From positions 2,158,001 to 2,222,000 of the forward strand of contig NZ_AP024601.1 in assembly GCF_018326425.1 (NCBI RefSeq): 64,000 bases of DNA, in the 5' to 3' direction. Both the position numbers and the translations under genes were made by a program. Below the pieces are notes generated by a model. The model was not told the origin of the DNA. It saw nothing but the letters and a program-made list of their open reading frames with translations, and made no database searches. Source of the stretch: Polycladomyces abyssicola (lineage in GTDB: Bacteria > Bacillota > Bacilli > Thermoactinomycetales > JIR-001). This document shows, piece by piece, positions 1 through 7,739 of this stretch; position 1 is the stretch's first letter; each line of letters opens with the position of its first letter.

Positions 1-877
1 GATGTACGAACCCGTACAGCATGACCAACAGCAACAAGACAAACAAACCCAATCCCAAATGCGGCCATGGGTTTGTATAATCTTGGATCAAGCCGAGTTC
101 CTTCAGTTTGCGGTGCTGATCGGGAGTGATCACTTCCCCGGCGGAAACGATGATCTGTCCCTTTTTGATCGGCACGGGTTCCACACTGTCCCATGCCGCT
201 TCCCGAAGCGCCTTGGTTCTGGCTTCATCGTAAAATTCGTTGGGTACAATGCTCGCCCGAACCAATTCCCGTATGACACTGCGGGATTGGGCATTGATCG
301 ACGATGCCAACAGCTCGCGATCCACCTCGTTCCGCTTTTGCTCCAACTCGGTCTGGCGGACGCCGGATGAGAGGATGTTGCGGGCGATCTCCCGGCTCAC
401 AAAACGCATTTCCGTCAGTTGGTCGGGAGAGGTTCGGACGAGTTGAGTATAAAAGGCATCCGATAAACGATAGGGGATCAATTCCCGCACGCTTTTGATT
501 TTCTGCTGCTCCGTCAAAGAAGTGTCGGCGACGATTCGGCGCGCGTCCGTGAAGATGCGATCCAACCGCTCAATCAAAATCCCCGTCAGCTCATCATCCC
601 GTCGGTACTGCTTTTCAACCGCATCCGCCGCCTGTTTTCGGGCGGCTTCCGTCGCCTCCGAGTCCACTTTGGTGACAGGCGATACGATGGTTTCCGTGCT
701 GATCGAACCCGGTGACAACTCATATTGCTTGGGCAAGACCGCGTTCATCATCATCAAGTATAGCAACACACCGACCACAAAATAGATCAACAGTCGGACG
801 CGGACGCTGGTTTGCGTGCCAGCAGGGAGCCGTATACGTCGAAACCTTCTAGACGGAGGTTCATTGGTGGATATCAT
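1..877 (-). CDS. pgpH: PgpH/YqfF-type 7TM-HD cyclic-di-AMP phosphodiesterase, N-terminal part (cut by window edge)
   Basis: The minus frame is open from an ATG at 877 to the window edge, about 292 residues. A membrane segment at roughly residues 16-36 is followed by a long soluble Lys/Glu-rich region (about 40-265) and a second hydrophobic segment (LGLGLFVLLLLVML) at the very edge. This is the N-terminal half of the YqfF/PgpH family: one TM helix, an extracellular 7TMR-HDED domain, then a 7TM bundle and a cytoplasmic HD domain (the last parts lie outside the window). PgpH proteins hydrolyse c-di-AMP; that function is inferred from family and synteny. A GAAGGAG ribosome site precedes the ATG by 11 bases. 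It follows phoH, as in B. subtilis. The catalytic HD part is not visible. Confidence 0.85.
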   Translation of the reverse strand, partial: MISTNEPPSRRFRRIRLPAGTQTSVRVRLLIYFVVGVLLYLMMMNAVLPKQYELSPGSISTETIVSPVTKVDSEATEAARKQAADAVEKQYRRDDELTGILIERLDRIFTDARRIVADTSLTEQQKIKSVRELIPYRLSDAFYTQLVRTSPDQLTEMRFVSREIARNILSSGVRQTELEQKRNEVDRELLASSINAQSRSVIRELVRASIVPNEFYDEARTKALREAAWDSVEPVPIKKGQIIVSAGEVITPDQHRKLKELGLIQDYTNPWPHLGLGLFVLLLLVMLYGFVH

Positions 878-906
878 CTTTTGATCCACTCCTTCACGTT
901 CTCCCG

Positions 907-1875
907 CTAGGCATAACGATCATAAGCATCGATGATTTTTTGCACCAACGTGTGACGGACGACATCTTCCTGCCCCAAATAGACAAACCGGATTTCCGGT
1001 ACCGAACGCAACACGCGTTGTGCTTCTTTTAATCCAGATTGTTTGCCCTTGGGCAAATCAATTTGCGTAACGTCACCGGTCACGACCATTTTGGACCCGA
1101 AGCCCAACCGCGTCAAAAACATCTTCATCTGCTCGGGCGTCGTATTTTGGGCTTCATCCAAAATGACGAACGAATCCTCCAGTGTGCGCCCACGCATATA
1201 CGCCAAGGGCGCCACTTCGATTAATCCGCGTTCCATCATTTTGGTCACCTGTTCCGCTCCGAGCATGGTATATAAACTGTCATACAGCGGTCGTAAATAC
1301 GGGTCTACTTTTTCCTGCAGGTCTCCCGGCAAAAACCCGAGGCTTTCGCCCGCCTCCACCGCTGGCCGCGTCAGCACGATCCGCTTGACGCGATGCGACT
1401 TCAGCGCCGTCACCGCCATAACAACTGCCAAGAACGTTTTCCCCGTCCCGGCAGGACCGATACCGAAGACGATATCATGCTTCCGGATGGCGGAGACGTA
1501 ATGACGTTGCCCCAACGTTTTGGCTTGAACGGACTTCCCTTTGTAGGTGACGCCGATCCGCTCGTCATACAGCTCCAGCAGTTCATCGACCATTCCCTGC
1601 CGGGCCAAACGGTGAGCGTACACGACATCCCTCTCGGTGATGGGAGTCCCCCGGCGAATCAACGTCAACAAGACGCGGAACAAATGGCCGAGCACCGCTT
1701 GTTCCTCTTGCGATCCGGTGATGACGACCTCTTCTCCGCGCGCAACGATTTTGGCAGTTGTGTTGGCCTCGATCTGCTTCAGATATGTATCATGAGGCCC
1801 GAACAAACTCAACGCTTCACCTGCATCACGCAAACGAATTTTCATGGGTTGTTGACCTTGTTGCAAATGGCTCAT
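907..1875 (-). CDS. phoH: PhoH-family P-loop ATPase
   Basis: 322 residues. Walker A is GPAGTGKT (residues 140-147), Walker B is the DEAQN box (240-244), and VVTGDVTQIDLP follows near 264, all diagnostic of PhoH (YbeZ-like). An N-terminal KH-like region (about 15-80) is also typical. The start overlaps the yqfD stop as ATGA. AAGGAG lies only 1 base from this ATG, so the second Met (residue 11, MKIRLRDAG, with an AAGG about 10 bases upstream) may be the true start. PhoH proteins are NTPases/RNA helicase-like factors linked to RNA metabolism next to YbeY; the exact substrate cannot be told. It is in an operon with yqfD and pgpH. Confidence 0.93.
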   Translation of the reverse strand: MSHLQQGQQPMKIRLRDAGEALSLFGPHDTYLKQIEANTTAKIVARGEEVVITGSQEEQAVLGHLFRVLLTLIRRGTPITERDVVYAHRLARQGMVDELLELYDERIGVTYKGKSVQAKTLGQRHYVSAIRKHDIVFGIGPAGTGKTFLAVVMAVTALKSHRVKRIVLTRPAVEAGESLGFLPGDLQEKVDPYLRPLYDSLYTMLGAEQVTKMMERGLIEVAPLAYMRGRTLEDSFVILDEAQNTTPEQMKMFLTRLGFGSKMVVTGDVTQIDLPKGKQSGLKEAQRVLRSVPEIRFVYLGQEDVVRHTLVQKIIDAYDRYA

Positions 1876-3083
1876 TCTCCTTGCAAAATCGGTTGTGGCA
1901 CCGCAATGTTTTCGACTGCATTGAAGTGTATCTTCAAATAAACTTTACCATTGTCCAGTCGCTCGTGCAAAACTTTTTCCTCCAACACCCTGCCTTCTTG
2001 CCCCAGACGGGCCAGTAAATCCGCACGGGCCCGCTCCATTCCCAAGCGGACCGCTTCTTCCCTCGTCAAGGTGCGTCGCACCCATTTCATCTCCATCCGT
2101 TTCTCATTGACCCATCCGATGGGCAGACGCCAATTACGCACTCGGACAGCGTGGAATTCCTGCATGGTTTCATATCGCTCAAAGGGAACCGGATTCCACC
2201 AGAAAGAAAGCCTCAAGACACGTGAACCTATATATAAGTGGGTGGAAACATGACGTTCGCCGGTGAACACTTTTCGTTTTTGTGTGAGTGGAATGACCAC
2301 TTCCGAGTCATACCACATGATCCCCAGCACTTTTCCTTTTGCCCCGACCAAGCGAAGCGATCCCTTTTCATCGGGGTTGCCGTAATAACCCGAAATCAAT
2401 ACCTGCCCCTTGCGCACCATATCAGAAACGCCCACCATGGGACGCCCCCGTTCCACACGCATGTCGTACACCATGGCATCCCGCTTGGCAATGAAGTTGA
2501 CGGGACCACGGTCATCGTTTTGTTCTGTGGGATCCACCCGCTTTTTTTCCACAACGGTGATAATTGCCCGCGTTCCCTCCAACCGGAATCCCACCCAGGA
2601 TACGTTTGGAAGATTACGGGACAATCGATACTGCACCGACTCCGTGTCAGGAAGGCGGTATTTCACCTGACCGACGTACACGCCCTCCTGCTTGGCCAAC
2701 TTAAGAATCTGTTCATCCGGGATGGTCTCATTTCCTTCTACATCCACCCGCCACACGATGGAGGTCATGACAAACAGCATCGCCAAAAACAGCACGATGC
2801 CCGCCATAAAGAATTTCCTCCGCTCAATCTTGTGCAACCAAAAAGGCAATCCCTTCTTGCCGACGATACGCATGTGGATTCCCGTACGCCGCACAAGAGG
2901 CACCATACGATAAAAATCTTGGACCGCCAGGGTAAACCGTAGTCGTTTCTCATCTTCCCAACGAATATTTTTCAGTTGGATTTCGGCATTCATCGCCCGA
3001 TTCAGCCACTGTGTCAAGTTGTCTCCTTTGAGTTCCACCCGTAGGTAACCGGTCATCGATCGTGGCCACTTGTGTCGCGTCAC
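1872..3083 (-). CDS. yqfD: Sporulation protein YqfD
   Basis: 403 residues from a GTG start with AGGAG 8 bases upstream; the site overlaps the end of yqfC. The cytoplasmic N-terminus is followed by one strong TM segment near residues 93-113 (AGIVLFLAMLFVMTSIVW) and a large outer domain rich in beta strand, as in the YqfD family. In B. subtilis yqfD is expressed in the mother cell under sigma-E and affects sporulation; that role is taken from the family. It lies between yqfC and phoH with a 4-base overlap downstream, so translational coupling is likely. A slightly shorter protein from an internal ATG (MTGYLRVELKG) is possible. Confidence 0.92.
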   Translation of the reverse strand: MTRHKWPRSMTGYLRVELKGDNLTQWLNRAMNAEIQLKNIRWEDEKRLRFTLAVQDFYRMVPLVRRTGIHMRIVGKKGLPFWLHKIERRKFFMAGIVLFLAMLFVMTSIVWRVDVEGNETIPDEQILKLAKQEGVYVGQVKYRLPDTESVQYRLSRNLPNVSWVGFRLEGTRAIITVVEKKRVDPTEQNDDRGPVNFIAKRDAMVYDMRVERGRPMVGVSDMVRKGQVLISGYYGNPDEKGSLRLVGAKGKVLGIMWYDSEVVIPLTQKRKVFTGERHVSTHLYIGSRVLRLSFWWNPVPFERYETMQEFHAVRVRNWRLPIGWVNEKRMEMKWVRRTLTREEAVRLGMERARADLLARLGQEGRVLEEKVLHERLDNGKVYLKIHFNAVENIAVPQPILQGE

Positions 3084-3095
3084 GGCTCCCTCTCC

Positions 3096-3374
3096 TCATT
3101 TCGCAAACTCGATCCCGTGTATGTTCCCCTCGATCCACACCTCGTCCCGATAAATGGCGCGAATCGTCAATTGCGCTCCTGTAATGCGCAGGCTTCCCTC
3201 ACTCAACCGCAAACGCAGTTCCCCGTCGCTGAAATGCGTCACTTCCCGGTAATTTTCAACCGCGATTTGATGAGACCCGATCATTTGAATGCGCGGAACG
3301 TCGGACGTCACATCCGAGGGAAGATCCAGCCATTGAAAGGCTCGTTTTCGCAGCTTGCTGCTCATCTTCCGCAT
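3096..3374 (-). CDS. yqfC: Sporulation protein YqfC
   Basis: 92 residues from ATG 3374 with GGAGG 8 bases upstream. The frame is open further upstream, but the upstream residues look non-coding and family members are about 93 aa. The basic N-terminus (MRKMSSKLRKRAFQWLDLPSD) leads into a YabP/YqfC-like beta-rich domain with motif LRITGAQLTI. It is a small sporulation protein made together with YqfD; its biochemical function is not established. The stop codon sits in the yqfD ribosome-binding region. Confidence 0.88.
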   Translation of the reverse strand: MRKMSSKLRKRAFQWLDLPSDVTSDVPRIQMIGSHQIAVENYREVTHFSDGELRLRLSEGSLRITGAQLTIRAIYRDEVWIEGNIHGIEFAK

Positions 3375-3420
3375 GGACCAGCCCTCCATCTCCTTTCTAA
3401 CCCTTATGCCGTCCCAATCG

Positions 3421-3450
3421 ATTTTATGAGGGCAAAAGTAAAAGCGATGC
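3421..3450 (-). promoter_or_regulatory. Candidate sigma-E promoter for yqfC-yqfD
   Basis: On the minus strand the -10-like CATAAAAT (3428-3421) matches the sigma-E consensus CATACAMT at 7 of 8 positions. A GCATCGC (3450-3444) lies 15 bases upstream where the -35 belongs, but only its first four bases fit. This would start transcription about 40 bases before yqfC. It fits the known sigma-E control of this pair in B. subtilis, but the -35 is weak. Confidence 0.35.
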
Positions 3451-3623
3451 GTCAAGACGCACCGCCCAGATTGATAGAAAAGTCCGCAGGTCCCGATCTC
3501 CCGTCTGATGCGCGAAACAACAGATTGAGTCCCTCGACGGAAATTGCGGACCCACTCCCAAAATCGCGAGTGGTTCAATCTTTTACCATGATATGAGGGA
3601 GAAAGGTCCATCCCTGTTTGACC

Positions 3624-3815
3624 TCAGCTTTGTTGTTGTTGAGCCTGGCGAACCAATCGTTTCGTAATTTCCCCACCGACAGATCCGTTAGCACGGGCCG
3701 TTTCCGCTCCACCCAACGTCACGCCGAATTCTGCGGCAATCTCTTCTTTAAACTGATTGATGACCGCTCCAGCCCCCGGAACCAGCAACTTGTTGCTGCT
3801 GCGCGTGCGTGCCAT
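3624..3815 (-). CDS. Alpha/beta-type small acid-soluble spore protein
   Basis: 63 residues from ATG 3815 with AAAGGGGGTG just upstream. It has the SASP signature: [23 protein letters not shown], split here as [11 protein letters not shown] followed by [12 protein letters not shown], contains the EIA site cut by the germination protease GPR, and the C-terminal half carries [12 protein letters not shown], which matches the second conserved block. The tail is Gln-rich. These proteins coat and protect spore DNA and are degraded at germination. The gene sits between yqfC and floA, a place with no SASP gene in B. subtilis. Its own sigma-G-like promoter suggests it is a separate forespore unit. The GPR that would cleave it is at 26947-28074. 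Confidence 0.95.
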   Translation of the reverse strand: MARTRSSNKLLVPGAGAVINQFKEEIAAEFGVTLGGAETARANGSVGGEITKRLVRQAQQQQS

Positions 3816-3836
3816 GGTTTCACCCCCTTTGTCGAT

Positions 3837-3865
3837 TAGTATGAACCGATGGGGGTGTGCCATCA
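3837..3865 (-). promoter_or_regulatory. Candidate sigma-G promoter for the SASP gene
   Basis: The minus strand carries CATACTA (3843-3837), a perfect forespore -10, and TGATG (3865-3861) 17 bases upstream as a near-consensus -35. It lies about 20 bases before the SASP ribosome site. Sigma-G control of alpha/beta SASP genes is established; this site is read from sequence only. Confidence 0.6.
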
Positions 3866-3944
3866 GTCGCACATGTTTCCATGTCAAACAACGGCAAAGC
3901 ATCCGCCTCGTCACGACAAGCATGTCAGTTCTTCACAATCAAGG

Positions 3945-3966
3945 AAAAACCCGACGTCATGTCGGG
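3945..3966 (-). terminator. Intrinsic terminator after the floA-linked ORF
   Basis: A 6-bp stem (CCCGAC/GTCGGG, 5-base loop) is followed on the minus strand by five T residues. It closes the transcript of the gene at 4041-4409 and separates it from the SASP unit. Confidence 0.75.
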
Positions 3967-4040
3967 TGAGTTTACAAAGTGGTATAGGGAGTTTATCACT
4001 CGTTCTTCGCTCAATCGGGATAAGCTACCGTAACGTGTCT

Positions 4041-4409
4041 TCACCTATCCCGAGGAAGTTTACGGCTGAGCGGCCGCAATGCCCGAGGCGGACCCAGAAT
4101 CTCCTGCATGATGACCGCACGGGACCAGTCCTCCCGTGCCCATTGCATCGGGGATCTCTTTTTTGTTTGCTTCGGCCTTACCCGGGGCTGCACCGCCCGC
4201 GCAGCCGACACCGCCGTAACCGGTGCTCTCCCCTTTTTTGGCTTTTTCTTCGTGGAAACCGAAGCTTCATTCGTGTGAGAAAAAGGGCGTTTCTGATCTG
4301 TTTCGGCCATACGCGGTCGGGAGAGGGAACGCCGTTGATCACCTCTCGACAGCCATCCCACCAATCGGGTCAATAGAAACAATCCGACGGCCAACAGCAT
4401 CCAGCCCAC
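4041..4409 (-). CDS. Small membrane-anchored protein of unknown function (position of yqfB)
   Basis: 122 residues from a GTG with GGGAGGTG about 8 bases upstream. One N-terminal membrane segment (MGWMLLAVGLFLLTRLVGWL) is followed by a very basic, low-complexity stretch (about 25-85) and a conserved-looking end containing WSRAVIMQEILGPPRALRPL. I do not recognise the family. It follows floA in the place where B. subtilis has yqfB, but I claim no sequence relationship. The ILGPPR tail looks like a short binding motif. Good codon structure, ribosome site and terminator support a real gene. Confidence 0.65.
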   Translation of the reverse strand: MGWMLLAVGLFLLTRLVGWLSRGDQRRSLSRPRMAETDQKRPFSHTNEASVSTKKKPKKGRAPVTAVSAARAVQPRVRPKQTKKRSPMQWAREDWSRAVIMQEILGPPRALRPLSRKLPRDR

Positions 4410-4479
4410 ACCGGTGCACCTCCCCGCAGACGTTGTCAGGCTCCGCGATTGACATCATACGAAGACCACCGAACGCTCA

Positions 4480-5466
4480 TCAGCCCTGCTCGTCCTCTTC
4501 CGTATCGGCAGAGCGGCTGATCGATTTGCGCATCGCGGTATCCGCCATCACATTTTGTAAATGATAGTAATCCATAACCCCCAATTTTCCGGAGCGCAAC
4601 GCTTCCGCCATCGCCAGTGGCACTTGTGCTTCCGCCTCCACCACTTTGGCGCGCATCTCCTCCACTCGTGCGCGCATCTCCTGCTCTTTGGCCACTGCCA
4701 TCGCCCGGCGCTCCTCGGCCTTGGCTTGGGCGATCCGTTTGTCCGCTTCAGCTTGATCGGTCTGCAGTCGGGCGCCGATGTTTTCCCCGATATCCACGTC
4801 GGCAATGTCAATGGAGAGGATTTCAAAGGCCGTTCCCGCATCCAATCCCTTGCTCAGCACGGTGTTGGAGATCATGTCAGGATTTTCTAACACTTCTTTG
4901 TGGCTGTTGGCCGAACCGTTGGTGGTTACGATCCCTTCGCCGACCCGGGCGATGATCGTCTCTTCTCCAGCACCGCCGACCAAACGGTCGATATTGGCGC
5001 GGACGGTCACCCGAGCTCTCACTTTCACCTCGATTCCATCTTTGGCCACGGCGGAGACCACCGGGGTTTCAATCACCTTGGGATTGACACTCATCTGCAC
5101 TGCTTCCAACACATCACGTCCTGCCAAGTCGATCGCCGCCGCCCGTTCAAACACCAAATCGATGTCCGCCCGCTGCGCGGCGATCAGGGCGTCCACTACC
5201 CGATCCACATTCCCTCCGGCCAGGTAATGCGTTTCCAACTGGACGATGTTCACATCCAGACCCGCTTTTCTCGCTTTGATCAAAGAATTGACGATACGTG
5301 CCGGCACAATTCGTCGCAACCGCATTCCGATCAATGTGGTCAATCCGACATAAACTCCGGACGCCATCGCACTGATCCACAACATCACGGGTACGAACGT
5401 AAACAGGATGGACAAGAAAATAATACCGACCACCACGAGTAAAATGACCAATACGTCGGCACTCAT
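4480..5466 (-). CDS. floA: Flotillin-like protein FloA
   Basis: 328 residues. An N-terminal hairpin of hydrophobic residues (about 3-35) anchors the protein. An SPFH/PHB-like domain (about 50-230) follows, then an Ala/Glu-rich coiled coil ([19 protein letters not shown], about 235-285). This architecture and the [19 protein letters not shown] block identify FloA (YqfA), a scaffold of bacterial membrane microdomains. GGAGGATGAACGT precedes the ATG. In B. subtilis it is co-transcribed with the NfeD protease gene yqeZ, which is missing here: yqeY follows directly after a 310-bp gap. Confidence 0.96.
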   Translation of the reverse strand: MSADVLVILLVVVGIIFLSILFTFVPVMLWISAMASGVYVGLTTLIGMRLRRIVPARIVNSLIKARKAGLDVNIVQLETHYLAGGNVDRVVDALIAAQRADIDLVFERAAAIDLAGRDVLEAVQMSVNPKVIETPVVSAVAKDGIEVKVRARVTVRANIDRLVGGAGEETIIARVGEGIVTTNGSANSHKEVLENPDMISNTVLSKGLDAGTAFEILSIDIADVDIGENIGARLQTDQAEADKRIAQAKAEERRAMAVAKEQEMRARVEEMRAKVVEAEAQVPLAMAEALRSGKLGVMDYYHLQNVMADTAMRKSISRSADTEEDEQG

Positions 5467-5776
5467 ACGTTCATCCTCCGTTTTTTGGTAATGAAAAACG
5501 ATTTTGACAAATGGGGGTCAAAAAAACAGCGCACCCCACGCTGTAAACCACTTGACCCACGGTGTCTGCTCCATCCATTGGGATGAAATCGCCAAACAGA
5601 TGGTACGCAATTATTCCTGATCCCGGTTGACCGGAGTTATCGGAAGGGATTCCCAACTCCGGCAACCTCGCATTACAGACCAGCGAAGTGTTTGATCACC
5701 GATGGTTTCAGCCACCACGCAGGGTACACTGCCCCGTACATGCTATCATCAAAACTGACAACCGCTGTTCACGGCA
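5467..5776. other. 310-bp intergenic region between yqeY and floA
   Basis: No convincing gene. The only sizeable frame (about 64 codons, minus strand) has no ribosome site or family resemblance. This is where yqeZ/nfeD would be expected. The stretch probably holds the floA promoter and leader. Confidence 0.5.
5685..5710 (-). promoter_or_regulatory. Possible sigma-W-like promoter upstream of floA
   Basis: TGAAAC (5710-5705) matches the sigma-W -35 exactly. After 16 bases there is CTTC (5688-5685) instead of CGTA/CGTC. B. subtilis floA is in a sigma-W operon, so the match is suggestive. The -10 is imperfect and the implied leader is long (about 210 bases). Confidence 0.25.
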
Positions 5777-6220
5777 TCAGCTCAATACTTCCTGCACCAA
5801 ACGGTTGACCAGTTTTCCGTCCGCACGTCCTTTGACACGCGGCATGATTGCCTTCATCACTTTACCCATGTCAGCTTTGGACGAAGCACCTATTTCCTGC
5901 ACCACTTCCCGTACCAGCTCGCGCAGTTCCTCTTCACTCAACTGCTCGGGCAGGTACGGTTCGATCACCGTAATTTCCTCCCGCAGTTGCTGAACCAGGT
6001 CATCCCGTCCTGCCTCTTCAAACTGTTGCAAGGCGTCTTTACGCTTTTTCAGCTCGCGCATCAGGACTTCGATCACTTCTTCATCGCTCAGCGTATGTTG
6101 TCGCTGAATCTCTTCATTTTTGATCTCGGAACGAAGCATACGGATCACGGAAAGCTTGGTCTTTTCTTTGTTTTTCATTGCAGTCTTCATGTCCTGGTTC
6201 AACCGTTCCAAAAGGCTCAC
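5777..6220 (-). CDS. yqeY: GatB/YqeY domain protein
   Basis: 147 residues starting at the GTG at 6220 (MSLLERLNQDMKTAMKNK), chosen because YqeY proteins begin MSLLERL and AAGGTGG lies 8 bases upstream. A GTG 12 bases earlier has its AAGGA too close. The YqeY domain fills the protein: Lys-rich helical N-terminus, then VIRMLRSEIKNEEI and the C-terminal tail resembling the GatB tRNA-binding module (GKVMKAIMPRVKGRADGKLV). It probably binds tRNA or amidotransferases; the role is unproven. It lies 18 bases after rpsU, as in B. subtilis. Confidence 0.93.
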   Translation of the reverse strand: MSLLERLNQDMKTAMKNKEKTKLSVIRMLRSEIKNEEIQRQHTLSDEEVIEVLMRELKKRKDALQQFEEAGRDDLVQQLREEITVIEPYLPEQLSEEELRELVREVVQEIGASSKADMGKVMKAIMPRVKGRADGKLVNRLVQEVLS

Positions 6221-6238
6221 CTTGACAGCCACCTTTCC

Positions 6239-6412
6239 TTACTTCCGCTTTTTCCGTGCAGCCTCGGATTTCTTTTTCCGGCGAACACTGGGTTTATCGT
6301 AGTGTTCCCGTTTTCTCAACTCGGCCAGCACGCCGTCTTTCGAGCAGGAACGCTTAAACCGGCGCAATGCGTTATCCAGCGATTCGTTTTTGCGCACGCG
6401 AACCTCCGCCAT
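6239..6412 (-). CDS. rpsU: 30S ribosomal protein S21
   Basis: 57 residues from ATG 6412 behind a purine-rich site (GGAGGGATAGGC). The sequence [20 protein letters not shown] and a basic tail ([14 protein letters not shown]) are classic bS21. It sits in the small-subunit platform next to the anti-Shine-Dalgarno end of 16S rRNA. A strong sigma-A promoter lies at 6621-6650, giving a leader of about 200 bases; rpsU-yqeY is therefore likely one transcript. Confidence 0.97.
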   Translation of the reverse strand: MAEVRVRKNESLDNALRRFKRSCSKDGVLAELRKREHYDKPSVRRKKKSEAARKKRK

Positions 6413-6620
6413 GCCTATCCCTCCCCTCCGCGGGTCAGCGAGCCGCCCAAACGAAAGCGGCCGGGGTAAAACAAAGTTGACCACCACCAAGCGGTGACCG
6501 ATTTCCCCGCGAAGGGAAAGTCCGCACCTGCCGGTTCTCGCTGTCAACCTGCCCCCATGCAGCCCGTAGGATGCCTACCGGCCTGAAAAAGACCAGTTTG
6601 ATGTTGCAGAGTCAGCCTTC

Positions 6621-6650
6621 ATTATACATTAGCAGAAAAAGGCATGTCAA
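6621..6650 (-). promoter_or_regulatory. Sigma-A promoter of rpsU-yqeY
   Basis: TTGACA (6650-6645) and TATAAT (6626-6621) are both perfect consensus with an 18-base spacer on the minus strand. It starts about 200 bases before rpsU; I see no clear riboswitch or protein-binding hairpin in that leader. Confidence 0.88.
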
Positions 6651-6668
6651 AGACCTTGGATTGCTACA

Positions 6669-7013
6669 TCAACCCGGAGGCCATGTCAGTTGCCGGCCGC
6701 CGATCAGATGGAAATGAAGGTGAAAAACGGTTTGGCCACCTTCTTTCCCATAGTTGTTTACCACACGAAATCCCTTTTCCGACAATCCCAGCTCCTTGGC
6801 CAGCTTGGAAGCCACCGTGAACAAATGACCCAACACAGCCGGGTCGCGATCCGCCGCTTCGATCACGTCGGAGTGATGCTCCTTGGGAATCAACAGAACA
6901 TGTACTGGTGCGACAGGATTGATATCCTTAAACGCCAGCACACGGTCGTCCTCATACACTTTTTCGGACGGGATCTCTCCCTTGACGATACCGCAAAACA
7001 GACAATCGGCCAC
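6669..7013 (-). CDS. HIT-family (HinT-like) nucleotide hydrolase
   Basis: 114 residues from a GTG at 7013 with AAGGAGG 7 bases upstream. The N-terminal CLFCGIVKGEIPSEKVYED and the catalytic histidine triad HLHFHLIGG near the C-terminus define the HinT branch (purine nucleoside phosphoramidase). The length equals E. coli HinT and is shorter than the other Bacillus HIT protein. The gene has its own promoter and is monocistronic or reads into rpsU. The cellular substrate is unknown. Confidence 0.92.
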   Translation of the reverse strand: MADCLFCGIVKGEIPSEKVYEDDRVLAFKDINPVAPVHVLLIPKEHHSDVIEAADRDPAVLGHLFTVASKLAKELGLSEKGFRVVNNYGKEGGQTVFHLHFHLIGGRQLTWPPG

Positions 7014-7044
7014 GCATGACCCTCCTTGTCCTTCTGATGGCCAC

Positions 7045-7072
7045 ATTATACCAAGAAAATGCCCTTAGACAA
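7045..7072 (-). promoter_or_regulatory. Sigma-A promoter of the HIT gene
   Basis: TTGTCT (7072-7067), 16-base spacer and TATAAT (7050-7045) on the minus strand, about 30 bases before the GTG start. Confidence 0.75.
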
Positions 7073-7275
7073 AAGGTGTTTGAAACGATTTATAAGTGAG
7101 CAGGAAAACACAGGCCTTAGGGTTGGGGTGACAGCGACATGTCAGATGAAAACGAGAAGCCCACGACGACCAAAGGGAGTGCTATGTGAGGCCAGTCACC
7201 GAGTCCCGGCACTAAATAAAGAACACACGCATAGGATACAACGATCGCCCACCGGAAGAAAGGAGGGAAATCGAC

Positions 7276-7629
7276 ATGACCCGCGACAAACAAACAGATA
7301 ACCAGTTGCGGCGCCTGATCCGCAAAATGGTAAAGGAAGAGCTGGAAAAAATGTTCCCCAAGGACCTTTCTGCTCCACCAAACCCCTTTGACGATCCGGC
7401 TTTTGACCATGATTACCCTTCCCCCCCTCCATCAACCCGCTCCCTCAAAAAAGCGGGCAACCCACCACCCTGGGCGGTATTCGGCTCTCCTCAGCTCGAT
7501 CCGGAACGCCATCCCGAACAGGGGAAACGGCCCATGCCGCCACCGGAATGGCCAGTCCCCTTCTCTCCCGGTAGGGAACCGGGAATGGAGCCACCCCCGT
7601 TCATCCCGAAACGAAACAAACAACGTTGA
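7276..7629 (+). CDS. Proline-rich hypothetical protein
   Basis: 117 residues from ATG 7276, preceded by AAAGGAGGG at good spacing and followed by a strong terminator, so it is a convincing gene. The N-terminal 35 residues form a charged helix (NQLRRLIRKMVKEELEKMF). The rest is disordered and dominated by Pro, with repeats such as PPNPF, PSPPPS and PPPEWP. There is no TM segment or signal peptide. I do not recognise it. It lies between the divergent HIT gene and yqeW, a spot with no equivalent in B. subtilis. A coat or scaffolding role is possible but is speculation. Confidence 0.7.
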   Translation: MTRDKQTDNQLRRLIRKMVKEELEKMFPKDLSAPPNPFDDPAFDHDYPSPPPSTRSLKKAGNPPPWAVFGSPQLDPERHPEQGKRPMPPPEWPVPFSPGREPGMEPPPFIPKRNKQR

Positions 7630-7654
7630 CCAGACCTGCGCTCACAAACAATCA

Positions 7655-7680
7655 AAGCCCTGATGGGGCTTTTTTCTTTT
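7655..7680 (+). terminator. Intrinsic terminator after the proline-rich protein gene
   Basis: AAGCCC/GGGCTT stem with a short loop followed by TTTTT C TTTT. Confidence 0.85.
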
Positions 7681-7739
7681 GGACTCATGCCTGTCTCCGC
7701 TTGGCCATATATTGGAATCAAGGGCGGGGAGGGGGAGCC

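Noticed and set aside
5471-5665. Possible NfeD remnant in the yqeY-floA gap
   Set aside because: The 64-codon frame shows no NfeD or serine-protease motif and no membrane segments.
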